64,000 nt of DNA. Source: Thioalkalivibrio thiocyanodenitrificans ARhD 1 (lineage in GTDB: Bacteria; Pseudomonadota; Gammaproteobacteria; Ectothiorhodospirales; Ectothiorhodospiraceae). Each line of letters begins with the position of its first letter. Positions within the stretch are counted from its first letter, which is position 1. The stretch is taken from assembly GCF_000378965.1 (NCBI RefSeq), contig NZ_KB900536.1, positions 693,583 to 757,582 of the forward strand, in the 5' to 3' direction. The notes under the pieces are model-generated. The model ran no database searches, was not told where the DNA came from, and saw only the letters and a list, made by a program, of their open reading frames with translations. A program made the translations under genes and the position numbers. This document shows, piece after piece, positions 51,824 through 59,769 of the stretch.

Positions 51824-54421
51824 TCACTCCTGTGTGCGGGCGGTCGGCACACCTTCGGCGTGCCCGAAGAACAACCGGGGCCACGTTTCGAAGAGGGTGG
51901 GAAGCATGACCAGCGTGATTACTGTCGATGCAATCATGATGCTGGCCATGAATACACCCACGGTGACGTAGGTCAGCAGCGGCGCGGTCAGCAGCGGCAG
52001 AAAGCCGGCGCCGATCACCACGGCGTTGCGGGTGATGGCGCGGGCGGGTTCGGTGAATACGTAGGCGAGTGCCGTGCGCCAGTCGCCCGAGTCGGCCAGC
52101 GACACGCGCAGGCGCTGGATGAAGTGAATGGCGAAGTCGACCGACAGCCCTAGGCTGAGAGATGACAGCACCGCCACCGGCATGTCGTAGTCCTTGCCGA
52201 TCAGACCCATGACGCCGTAGATCAGCGCGATGGAGAGTGTCAGCGGCAGCATCGCCAGCACACCGAAGGTCAGCGAGCGAAACAACAGGATCATCATGAA
52301 CAGCACCACGACGAAGGCGGAGAGCAACGCGAACAGCATGCCGACCACCATCTCTCCCTGCCAGACCAGGTTGATGTAGGTCATGCCGCCCCATTGCAGC
52401 CGTACGCCATCCGGAAGAGGGTGCGCAGCCGTGAACTCCGCCACCGCGTCAAGTACGCGCTGCATGTCCTGATTGTCGCCGCTTGGGAGCTGAAGCCAGA
52501 TGCTGGCGGCGCGGTAGTCCTGGGTGACGAAGTGCCACAGATCGTGCGGGCGGTGCGAGGACTGAAAGGTCAGCAGCGCCTGCGCGACGCCCGCCGGGCT
52601 GTCAGGGATGCGATAGTCCACGGGATCGCCGCTCACCAGTTCCCGGTAGACCGTGCGCACGAGATCGGCAAGCGAATTGCTTTTCCCCACGACGCCGCCT
52701 TCCTCGAGGTGCGTCTGGAGCCGGGCCATGTAGGCGAGCGCCCGGGGGCTCTGGAAGTAGAGCAACTCGGTGCGCAGCCCCTCGGTCGCCTCCAACAGCT
52801 GCTCCCACACGCTCGCCTGCAGGGCAGGCGATTCATAGACCTTGTCCTCGAGCGCGAAGAGCAGGTTGTCCAGCCAAGTGCCTAGATCGTCCTTGCGACT
52901 CTGCTCGAGCAGCGCGCGCCACTGCCCGCGCATGTCCGCCGATGGCGCATCCTCCAGAATTGGAGCGACCCGCTTGTCGAGCTGTGTCTCTGGATCGGCG
53001 CCGGCGTGCTGTTCGAGTACCAGATAGGCCTCGTAGGTGCCGGAGAAGTGCTCGTTGAGCACGGTATCGGCGACTCGGATATTGTGGCTTTGCTTGAACC
53101 ACCGTGTGGGATTGTCGTTGACCTGGATCTGGCTGATCCCGGCCACGGCAAGCACCAGCAGGCCGACGAATACCACGAGCAGGGTGCGGGCACGGGCCAT
53201 GGCGAAGCGCCCGAGTGCTTCCACGGTCACGCACAGGCGGCAGCCGGCGCTGTGGCCCTCGTCGTCCTGATGGCGACGAACGCGCGTGACCATGCGCGTG
53301 ACCACATGTCGCGGCAGTGCCGCGGTGTAGGCGGGGATGAAGGTGAACGTGAGCGCCATGGAGAGCACCACGCCAAAGGCGACGAACGCACCAAACACCT
53401 GCACCGGTGGAATCGGCGTCAGGGTCAGGGAGGCGAAGCCGACGGCGGTGGTAAGCGCGGTGAACAGCACGGGTTTGAAGAGCGTATCCATCACCTCCGC
53501 TATCACCGCCTGTGGGTTGTCATTCGGGCGGCAGCGGTCGGCAAAGGTGGAGAGCACGTGCACGGATGCGATCACCGCGATGGGCATCAGGAAGATCGGG
53601 ATCATGGAACTCATGATGTGCACAGTGAAGCCCGCGCCGATCAGCAGTCCCATGGTAATGATCACCGTGGCCATTGCCAGCAGCATGGGCGCCATCACCA
53701 GAGCGACGCTGCGGAAGAAATAGAACATCAGGAGGAATATCACCAGCCCGGCCAGTGGCGCGGAAATCGCCATCTGCTCAAACATTTGCACGCCGAAAGT
53801 GTCCTGGGCAACCGGTTGCCCGGTGATGTGAAAGGCGTCTCCGGTCTCCAATGTGTCGATCACCGCCTGGATCTCTTGCGAGATCCGGTAGCTCTCGTTC
53901 TTGTCGACGATGGGTACGTAGATGCCTGCTGCTCGCCCGTCCTCGGAGACCAGAGTGCCGTGGAACATCGGTAGGCGCTCGACGGCTGCCCGGATAGCCA
54001 GTGACGCCTCGCGGTCAGCGGGCGGGCGACTCATCATCCAGTCGAAGCTGATGGTGCCGGGGGTTACCTGCTCCACGTTGTCCACCGTGGTGAGCGAGAG
54101 CAGATCGCGTGCCACCACGCCGTCGATACGCTCGATGGCACGGGTCAGCGTGTACAGCGCCCCCAGGGAGGCCGGGTTGTAGATCCCATCCGGATGGCCG
54201 TCATTGACCACGCCCACCACGATCATGTCGTGCAGGTCGAAGCGCTCCTTGATCGCGTTGTGCAGCACCCGGTCGGCCTGGTCCGCAGCGAGCATGTTCT
54301 CGGGATCGGTGTCGATGTTGATCCGCGGCATCATCGCACCCATGACCAACACCAACGCGACGAGGGACCCGAAAACCCAGCGCCGGTTCCGCATCGAGAA
54401 TATCGCCAGTACTCTGCCCAT
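51824..54421 (-). CDS. RND-superfamily (MMPL) exporter
   Basis: 865 residues, inner-membrane transporter with the two-fold RND plan: one N-terminal membrane helix, a large periplasmic loop (about 40-200), a group of helices, then a repeat with a second loop (about 420-650) and final helices. The motifs MMILLFRSLTFGVLAMLPL and SSLSLGLSVDFAIHFIQRL are MMPL-type. This group (HAE3/hopanoid-type) moves lipids or hydrophobic compounds. Forms a conserved trio with the LolA-like and beta-barrel genes. Confidence 0.9.
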   Translation of the reverse strand: MGRVLAIFSMRNRRWVFGSLVALVLVMGAMMPRINIDTDPENMLAADQADRVLHNAIKERFDLHDMIVVGVVNDGHPDGIYNPASLGALYTLTRAIERIDGVVARDLLSLTTVDNVEQVTPGTISFDWMMSRPPADREASLAIRAAVERLPMFHGTLVSEDGRAAGIYVPIVDKNESYRISQEIQAVIDTLETGDAFHITGQPVAQDTFGVQMFEQMAISAPLAGLVIFLLMFYFFRSVALVMAPMLLAMATVIITMGLLIGAGFTVHIMSSMIPIFLMPIAVIASVHVLSTFADRCRPNDNPQAVIAEVMDTLFKPVLFTALTTAVGFASLTLTPIPPVQVFGAFVAFGVVLSMALTFTFIPAYTAALPRHVVTRMVTRVRRHQDDEGHSAGCRLCVTVEALGRFAMARARTLLVVFVGLLVLAVAGISQIQVNDNPTRWFKQSHNIRVADTVLNEHFSGTYEAYLVLEQHAGADPETQLDKRVAPILEDAPSADMRGQWRALLEQSRKDDLGTWLDNLLFALEDKVYESPALQASVWEQLLEATEGLRTELLYFQSPRALAYMARLQTHLEEGGVVGKSNSLADLVRTVYRELVSGDPVDYRIPDSPAGVAQALLTFQSSHRPHDLWHFVTQDYRAASIWLQLPSGDNQDMQRVLDAVAEFTAAHPLPDGVRLQWGGMTYINLVWQGEMVVGMLFALLSAFVVVLFMMILLFRSLTFGVLAMLPLTLSIALIYGVMGLIGKDYDMPVAVLSSLSLGLSVDFAIHFIQRLRVSLADSGDWRTALAYVFTEPARAITRNAVVIGAGFLPLLTAPLLTYVTVGVFMASIMIASTVITLVMLPTLFETWPRLFFGHAEGVPTARTQE

Positions 54422-54530
54422 ATCGTTGATCCCCCTTCGGGAAAAGGGCCGCTCGACGTGCGGCCTGCTGCCGACGCGCTGGCACTCCGAGCGGAAAACG
54501 GCTCGTCTCTTGGGGCCGACTCCAGTGCGG

Positions 54531-54881
54531 CTAGAACACGAGGACCTTGTCCGCGTCCACCGTCCACGCGGTCAGTCGATCTAGCGTCGAACGCTGTGCG
54601 CCGTCGGCGAGCTCCTCGTCGGCGATCCCGCGAGCATCCATGCAGGTTCCGCAGACGCCGACCTCTCCGCCACGGCGCGTGACGACAGAGAGCAGGTGCT
54701 CGACGCTGTAGTAACCTGGCGGCACCTTCTGTCCGGACTTGGCGCAGGCCGCTGCATCGCCCAGAAGAAATATGCGGGCCTCAACTCCTTCTTGCTTGAT
54801 CAGAGCGCCGCCAAGACGCAGGCCATTGTAGGAACGTTCGGTGCCGTATGGGGGGTCGTTCAGGATAAGAAGGACTTTCAT
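54531..54881 (-). CDS. DsrE/DsrF-like sulfur-trafficking protein
   Basis: 116 residues, a single DsrE-fold domain. Cysteines at 46, 77 and 80; the last pair in GVCGTCMDARG is the likely persulfide site. Small DsrE proteins relay sulfane sulfur in sulfur-oxidising bacteria; this is a stand-alone member, not part of a dsrEFH set. First gene of the minus-strand array that ends with sqr, 109 bases before the exporter gene. Confidence 0.85.
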   Translation of the reverse strand: MKVLLILNDPPYGTERSYNGLRLGGALIKQEGVEARIFLLGDAAACAKSGQKVPPGYYSVEHLLSVVTRRGGEVGVCGTCMDARGIADEELADGAQRSTLDRLTAWTVDADKVLVF

Positions 54882-55038
54882 ATCGCTCTCTCCGGCTGGG
54901 ATCCCGGCTGTATGTGCCGGGACGCTGGATGGGCCGAACCTCTGTGTTCCTGTCGTCGGTCGGACGACAATCGATCTGTGTGAGGCTCAGTCATTCTTGA
55001 GGGCACCACGCGGCGCGCCTCATCCGTAGCCTAATACT

Positions 55039-55076
55039 CAATTGTCCAATTGATCGTTAGAGTTTTCGATTAATTG
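55039..55076. promoter_or_regulatory. AT-rich inverted repeats, putative operator
   Basis: CAATTG occurs twice 2 bases apart (55039-55052) and forms a palindrome. CAATTGATCG (55047-55056) also faces CGATTAATTG (55067-55076) with one mismatch. This lies about 160 bases upstream of the dsrE-like start, in an AT-rich island, and is a good candidate for a transcription factor site controlling the dsrE-to-sqr array. Arms are seen; the role is inferred. Confidence 0.5.
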
Positions 55077-55266
55077 ATTTTAGTCAAGCATAGAGACTAT
55101 TTGATCCTGCTCTGGGGTTTTCCCGGCGTCCGCCGGCGACGTAGATCGTGCGCTTGAGTCCCGATCAATTCGTGCAAAGAGGGCTCTACGGGGTTGTGGC
55201 TTGCACCAGTGCGCATCATGGACATAAATATCCACTGCCAAGTTACTGTGATCTAGAGAAAAAGCT

Positions 55267-55548
55267 ATGTCTGCTCGGCGGATTGAGGCGCTCCGGAGCC
55301 GCGCGCATGTGCGGCATCTGAACGCAGCGGGCGCGCCTACGAGACCGGCGAGCGTGCCACGCCGTTGCCGGTCCGGGCATTGCTGTGCCTGCACGTGGAC
55401 GCGTGCCGCTTGCCAAGGAGTGGCGGGGCTGGAGGATTCATGGCAATGCCCTGATCTCGCCGGACGGGCTGGAGTTCGGCCCCAAAAGAGATCGCCGTTT
55501 GTGCGCCAGGTGCTGCGCGGGCAACGCAACTGCCGACCCTACGAATGA
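55267..55548 (+). pseudogene. Frame-disrupted phage-type gene (DUF3653-like) beside dif
   Basis: Pieces of one short protein appear in different frames. SERSGRAYETGERATPLPV is followed by RALLCLHVDA in one frame, then PLAKEWRGWRIHGNALISPDG (written here as PLAKEWRGWRIHGN and ALISPDGLEF) in the next, and the C-terminus FVRQVLRGQRN in a third. The order (helix-turn-helix-like start, then WRGWR-SPDG) resembles the DUF3653 phage/plasmid family from memory. At least two frameshifts, so no intact product. The 900-base gap 54882-55780 contains no other gene. Confidence 0.38.
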
Positions 55549-55552
55549 AACT

Positions 55553-55581
55553 AAGTGGCGGTGTTACCGGGACCGCCACTT
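55553..55581. other. Perfect 10-base hairpin beside dif
   Basis: AAGTGGCGGT at 55553-55562 and ACCGCCACTT at 55572-55581 with a 9-base loop. No T-run. It lies just after the broken phage-type gene and may be its former terminator. Confidence 0.5.
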
Positions 55582-55662
55582 GCAAGCGCCCGGGCACGAG
55601 CGCCGAGGGCTCCGCCAAGTCGACGGTGCCGGGAGGGCCGCATGATGAGTTCTGCCCTGTCT

Positions 55663-55690
55663 AGTTCGCATAATGTATATTATGGTAAAT
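55663..55690 (+). other. dif: dif: XerCD chromosome-dimer resolution site
   Basis: 28 bases laid out as the XerC arm AGTTCGCATAA, the 6-base spacer TGTATA, and the XerD arm TTATGGTAAAT. Compared with the E. coli dif as I remember it (GGTGCGCATAA, TGTATA, TTATGTTAAAT) 25 of 28 bases agree and the spacer is identical. FtsK-activated XerC/XerD recombine this site to resolve chromosome dimers, and it marks the replication terminus. Filamentous phages and other Xer-using elements also integrate at dif. Chromosomal dif is the simplest reading; a phage attachment copy is the alternative. Confidence 0.88.
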
Positions 55691-55718
55691 CCTGTACCGA
55701 AGACCGGGGTCCTGACAA

Positions 55719-55739
55719 GGCGCTGTCCCCGACAGCGCC
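55719..55739. other. Perfect 9-base hairpin between dif and the rhodanese stop
   Basis: GGCGCTGTC and GACAGCGCC with a 3-base loop, about 40 bases past the rhodanese stop (minus strand). Probably stops minus-strand transcription before dif, though no T-run is seen. Confidence 0.45.
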
Positions 55740-55780
55740 ATTATACGGCATGACCCGAAGGCACTGTGATTCCGCCGCCT

Positions 55781-56518
55781 CTACCAAGCACCCACCTCGC
55801 TGATGTCAGGGATGATCACGGTCAACCCGAGCATCTGCCAGTTCTGCATGCCACCGCGATAGTAGTGCAGCTTTTCGGGCGGATAACCCAGATCCACAAG
55901 CGCCCGGATCGCCCGGGGCGACTGGTCGCACCAAGGGCCGTTGCACCACAGCGCCAGCTCTTTGGCCTCGCTGAAGTCCCATATGCCCTGCCCCTGCTGC
56001 GAGGCTTCTGCCGTTTCGATCAGGCTACGGACCCTGGTCCAAAGGCTGCTCCACCAGGAGGTCGCCTTCGGCTGGGCCGGCTTTGCCCCCAAGCGCATGA
56101 GCAGGTTGCGCATGGCCTCCGATTCCGGGTCGTCCTCGAATCGGGTGAACGCGATGTTCACGGAGCCCGGGATAGTGCCGCGCTCGAAAAAGCTGGCGGT
56201 CCGGGCATCCACCAGCAGGCCCCTGCCAATGGCCACCCGGGTGCGGAGAAAATCGAAGATCTCCAGTTCCCCGATACCATGAACACCGGGGGCGGGTATC
56301 GCGGGCGTAACACAGAACGGCGGGCACTTGCGTGATGTCCTCGCGTAGCCACCCGACAGTTCATGCTCCTCGTCCTGTATCCTTTGCACGCGCACCAGCT
56401 GGTCGCCGTGATTGACGTAGATATAAGGTCTGTCCTCTGTGATCCTGACCTCGGCATGGGTCGTCAAGGCCAGCATGACCCCCAGCAGAATCGGCAAAAT
56501 GATTGATATGGTTTTCAT
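55781..56518 (-). CDS. Secreted rhodanese-domain protein
   Basis: 245 residues. Sec signal peptide (1-22). A Cys-Pro-rich segment (RKCPPFC, Cys65/Cys69) precedes a rhodanese domain (about 85-230) with the active-site loop WCNGPWCDQSPR (Cys192, Cys197, Arg202). Likely sulfane-sulfur transfer in the periplasm. Its stop is about 90 bases from dif, so together with the dsrE-like and sqr genes sulfur-handling genes flank the terminus. Followed upstream by the small secreted protein on the same strand. Confidence 0.88.
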   Translation of the reverse strand: MKTISIILPILLGVMLALTTHAEVRITEDRPYIYVNHGDQLVRVQRIQDEEHELSGGYARTSRKCPPFCVTPAIPAPGVHGIGELEIFDFLRTRVAIGRGLLVDARTASFFERGTIPGSVNIAFTRFEDDPESEAMRNLLMRLGAKPAQPKATSWWSSLWTRVRSLIETAEASQQGQGIWDFSEAKELALWCNGPWCDQSPRAIRALVDLGYPPEKLHYYRGGMQNWQMLGLTVIIPDISEVGAW

Positions 56519-56562
56519 CTATGTATCCCCCCTGTTTGCCCGCCACGGGCCCCGGCGTTCTG

Positions 56563-56958
56563 CTACATGGAGAACGCCGCTTTCCTTCGTATGACCGATA
56601 TGCGGTTATCGTTCTGATATTCGCGGTAGACCGCCTCCTTGGCCTTTTTCGACAAACTTTGAAAGATGATGTTGGTTCCGGCAAAACGCTGATTGAGTTC
56701 CTGCTCGAACTCTTCCCTGGTCAGCCCGGGAGTCACGTACCTGCGCTCCATCACGGCCTCGGACCTGGATCCGTCGGATCTGTCGAGGGGTGCCGCGTTG
56801 TCCAGATGCTTGATTGATCCGGCTTCTTGCTCGAGTGCCTCGAGATATGCGTCAGCGCCCCCATGGGCGAGCATGGGACCCATTAAGACCCACGGGATCA
56901 CAACCGCCATGACGTACCGGGACATCCTCCCGACAACAAACCCTTTGTGTATCTTCAT
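56563..56958 (-). CDS. Secreted hypothetical protein
   Basis: 131 residues. An N-terminal hydrophobic signal (about 14-32, MAVVIPWVLMGPMLAHG) is followed by an acidic helical body and a C-terminal helical domain (REEFEQELNQRFAGTNIIFQ then LSKKAKEAVYREYQ). Cleavage is likely after AHG. No known motif. Start 56958 has GGA 5 bases upstream; earlier ATGs lack support. It precedes the rhodanese gene on the same strand by 44 bases, so the two are probably co-transcribed. Function unknown. Confidence 0.65.
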   Translation of the reverse strand: MKIHKGFVVGRMSRYVMAVVIPWVLMGPMLAHGGADAYLEALEQEAGSIKHLDNAAPLDRSDGSRSEAVMERRYVTPGLTREEFEQELNQRFAGTNIIFQSLSKKAKEAVYREYQNDNRISVIRRKAAFSM

Positions 56959-57521
56959 TGTTTCCAGCATCCCCCGCCCGGACGACACCCCCCGCCAACG
57001 ACCGGCCACTGCCCTTACCGGCGCCATCGACTTGCGGAGAGTTTCCCGCCGCCTGTTCCATTGCCCTGTGCTCCGTGCCCCGCGTCCACCCGCCCAACCT
57101 GTCGTCGGGCTCCATGTCCAGGGTGTGTATCGCACATTCCTATAGAAACGAAGTGGTTATGATTGATCTGGGTCAATCGACCGAAACGGCCCGGGACAAG
57201 CGGTGTCGATTCAGGGGACAGGCGGTCGCCGAAATGCGACACCCCGTTCGCCGCCGCCACGATCCCCGGGGTGAAGATCCGGCCGGGCAACGGCACCACC
57301 TACGACTCAACCTGAACCCTCGGGCCACCCTGCCCCACTTCCTTTCCTGCTCCTTCCCTCACCCCCCCCGGACGCTCCCTGCAAGATAGTTCCACACTGC
57401 TGCAAGAAACTCCTAGCGAGGACGCGCAGCGCGACCGACAGTTATACAGGGGGCATTCCCCCCGTGAGGCTGACGGCACATGTCCGTCGGGAATCGGACG
57501 ATTCTTTTGGAGACGAGAGCC
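56959..57521. promoter_or_regulatory. 563-base divergent gap before the Tad locus
   Basis: No gene can be supported here. It should contain the promoters of the minus-strand secreted pair and of the Tad locus. It carries an FNR-type box (separate entry), a GGGGG-CATT-CCCCC stem near 57449, and the flp ribosome site GGAGACGAGAG just before 57522. The last about 100 bases before flp are the flp leader. Confidence 0.55.
57163..57176. promoter_or_regulatory. FNR/ANR-type binding site
   Basis: TTGAT-CTGG-GTCAA matches the FNR consensus TTGAT-N4-ATCAA at 9 of 10 defined positions, and the flanks extend the palindrome to GATTGA-N6-TCAATC. It lies 346 bases upstream of flp and about 205 bases upstream of the minus-strand secreted protein. 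Suggests oxygen-responsive control of one of them. Confidence 0.5.
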
Positions 57522-57725
57522 ATGAACAACAGGCTGAGTGTTGAAGTGAAACGATTCCTTCGCGAGGAGGAAGGCACGGAAGTCGTGGAGTGGGCCCTGG
57601 TTGCGGGGCTGGTCATCGCCGTGGGCGCTGCGATTTTCGCCACCATCGGCGGACATGTTCAGACGCACCTGACCAACCTCGCGAACATGCTCGGTGGCGG
57701 GGGTGGCGGCGGCGAAGGCGGCTGA
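57522..57725 (+). CDS. flp: Flp-family type IVb pilin
   Basis: 67 residues, the major subunit of the Tad pilus. The prepilin cleavage site is Gly18/Thr19 with the Flp hallmark Glu-Trp at +5/+6 (EGTEVVEWALVAG; usual Glu-Tyr). The hydrophobic stretch covers 24-44 and the C-terminus is a poly-Gly tail (LGGGGGGGEGG). Start 57522 is preceded by GGAG and GAGAG. First gene of the plus-strand Tad locus. Confidence 0.92.
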   Translation: MNNRLSVEVKRFLREEEGTEVVEWALVAGLVIAVGAAIFATIGGHVQTHLTNLANMLGGGGGGGEGG

Positions 57726-57815
57726 GCGGAAAGGATCACCACCCGGGCCAGGAAGGCCCCGCCCACCGCAACCGCCTTTCGTGGCGTTTTTCAGCAGGAA
57801 ACGGAGACCGGACTG

Positions 57816-58391
57816 ATGCCTGTCGGGGTCGATGCTGTCCATATCGTGCTGCCCGCGATGCTTCTTGGGGTGGTGTGGATCGCGCTTGTCATCGACCTGT
57901 GTCAGCACCGTGTTCCCAACGTCCTGACATTCGGTGCAGCGACGGCCGGGATCACCCTGCAATCGGCACTCGGAGGCACCGCCGGCCTGCTCACGGCCCT
58001 GGCGGGGCTGGGTGTCGGTCTGGTCATCCTGCTTCCGGGGTACCTGGCACGCACCACCGGTGCCGGTGACCTCAAGCTGATGGCGGCTGCCGGCACGCTT
58101 CTTGGCCCCTATTGGGTACTGGTGGCCGGGATCGTCAGCATCCTTGTCGGCGCCCTGATTGCGGCGGCATATGCCGCATCCACGCTGTTCTCGAGAACCG
58201 GCCCGGCCCCCTGGCCACGTTACGGCCTCATGCTCAAGACCCTGGTGACCACGGGGCGGGTGTCCTACGTGGCGCCCGCGGAGGGCGAGGTCATGGGCCG
58301 GAAACTTCCCTTTGCCGTGTCCATCGCGCTGGGCACGACGTTGACCCTGGTGCTGTGGTGGCCGGACCTGAACGCGCGCTGGGCGGGGTGA
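57816..58391 (+). CDS. cpaA: Prepilin peptidase of the Tad system (CpaA/TadV)
   Basis: 191 residues, inner-membrane aspartyl protease of the type IV prepilin peptidase family that cleaves Flp. About six membrane segments; catalytic aspartates are Asp27 (IDLCQHRVPN) and Asp85 in the GxGD motif GAGDLKLM. Lacks the methylase domain of PilD, as normal for Tad peptidases. It follows flp by 90 bases. Confidence 0.92.
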   Translation: MPVGVDAVHIVLPAMLLGVVWIALVIDLCQHRVPNVLTFGAATAGITLQSALGGTAGLLTALAGLGVGLVILLPGYLARTTGAGDLKLMAAAGTLLGPYWVLVAGIVSILVGALIAAAYAASTLFSRTGPAPWPRYGLMLKTLVTTGRVSYVAPAEGEVMGRKLPFAVSIALGTTLTLVLWWPDLNARWAG

Positions 58392-58395
58392 CGGC

Positions 58396-59769
58396 ATGGA
58401 CATGAACCTCAACGGCATGCACAGTTCTGGCAGTGATGCCCGCCCTCACCCGGTCAATGGATCGAGACCTGGCTCTGCGGCCGCGGCCCATGCACCCGGG
58501 CGGCCACGCACCGCCGCCGACACGGGGCTCACGGAAGCCTTCCTGGGGGACCTGGTATGCAAGCACCTGTTTGAAGGAGGCGTGCTGGATCTCCGTGAGC
58601 TGACACGCCGCACAGCGCTGTCGGGCGCCCTCCTCCAGGATGTTTGCGCATTCCTGCGCACCGACGGGCAGGTGGAAGCGCGCGGCACCCATCCCGATTC
58701 CGCCATGCTCCGCTTCGGGCTGACGGACCGGGGGCGTGCCAGCGCCTTGGAAGCACTGGGCCGGGACGGCTACGTCGGGCCGGCGCCGGTACCGCTGGCT
58801 CAGTATGCACGCACCGTGGAGAACCAGAGCCTGAGCGCGCGCACGGTCGATTTCGACACCCTGCGAACCGGTTTCGCCGACACGGTGATCCAACCGAAAC
58901 TGCTCGACCAGCTCGGCCCTGCGCTGCACTCGGGTCGGGCCATGTTCATCTACGGCCCCCCGGGCACCGGAAAGAGCTTCATCGCCCGTCGGCTGGCCCG
59001 ACTGTTGGCGGGCGAAGTACTGGTTCCTCACGCGATCACGGTCTCCGGAAAGACCATTCAGTGCTTCGACCCCGGGATGCACGAAGCGCTGCATCCGCCG
59101 CACGAGGGAGATCACGTCAAGTTCGATCAGGGCGACGATCCCCGCTATGTGAGATGCCGGCGTCCGCTGGCCATCACGGGCGGCGAACTGACCATGGATA
59201 TGCTCGAGGTGCAATACGATGAGACCACACGGTCATTCCGGGCGCCGGTGCAGCTTCTGGCCAACAACGGGATGCTGGTGATCGATGACCTGGGCCGGCA
59301 ACGTCTCGAACCACAGCAACTCCTTAACCGGTGGATCGTGCCGCTGGAAGAGCGCCACGACTACCTGATGCTGCGCAACGGGCAGCACTTCCGGGTTCCG
59401 TTCGACGTGGTCCTGGTGTTCTCCACCAACCGCAATCCACTGGAACTCGCCGACCAGGCGTTTCTGCGCCGGATTGGCTACAAGATCCGCTTCGAGCCTC
59501 TGGAAGAGGCCGACTATCTCACCATCTGGCAGCAGGAGTGCCGGCATCGCGGCATCGACTACGACCCGGCGCTGGCACGTTTCGTTCTGGACGAACTGCA
59601 CGCCCGTCACGGCGTACCTCTGCTGCCCTGTCATCCGCGGGATCTCATCGACCTGTCGGTGGACTATGGCCGCTACATGAATCAAGAACCGCTCTCAACC
59701 GAGGCCTTGTGCCGCGCATGGGAGACCTATTTTGTCGGGCTCGATGAGCCCGGGGGGATGGCGTCATGA
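58396..59769 (+). CDS. AAA+ ATPase of the Tad locus
   Basis: 457 residues. A Pro/Ala-rich N-terminus and a winged-helix-like region (about 45-130) precede an AAA+ module with Walker A GPPGTGKS (Lys193), Walker B MLVIDDLG (Asp297/Asp298), and the sensor-type motif FSTNRNPLELADQAFLRRI. Lid helices follow. Not the pilus motor (CpaF/TadA), which lies at the end of the window. Overlaps cpaB as ATGA and follows cpaA by 4 bases, so it belongs to the pilus operon. Its role, perhaps MoxR-like assembly or regulation, is unknown. Confidence 0.8.
   Translation: MDMNLNGMHSSGSDARPHPVNGSRPGSAAAAHAPGRPRTAADTGLTEAFLGDLVCKHLFEGGVLDLRELTRRTALSGALLQDVCAFLRTDGQVEARGTHPDSAMLRFGLTDRGRASALEALGRDGYVGPAPVPLAQYARTVENQSLSARTVDFDTLRTGFADTVIQPKLLDQLGPALHSGRAMFIYGPPGTGKSFIARRLARLLAGEVLVPHAITVSGKTIQCFDPGMHEALHPPHEGDHVKFDQGDDPRYVRCRRPLAITGGELTMDMLEVQYDETTRSFRAPVQLLANNGMLVIDDLGRQRLEPQQLLNRWIVPLEERHDYLMLRNGQHFRVPFDVVLVFSTNRNPLELADQAFLRRIGYKIRFEPLEEADYLTIWQQECRHRGIDYDPALARFVLDELHARHGVPLLPCHPRDLIDLSVDYGRYMNQEPLSTEALCRAWETYFVGLDEPGGMAS

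Noticed and set aside
55080-55529. Minus-strand open frame in the dif region
   Set aside because: Arg/Ala-rich with no domain; the plus-strand pieces give a better, though broken, protein.
57015-57299. Short minus-strand open frame in the gap before flp
   Set aside because: No ribosome site or domain, and it overlaps the FNR-type box.
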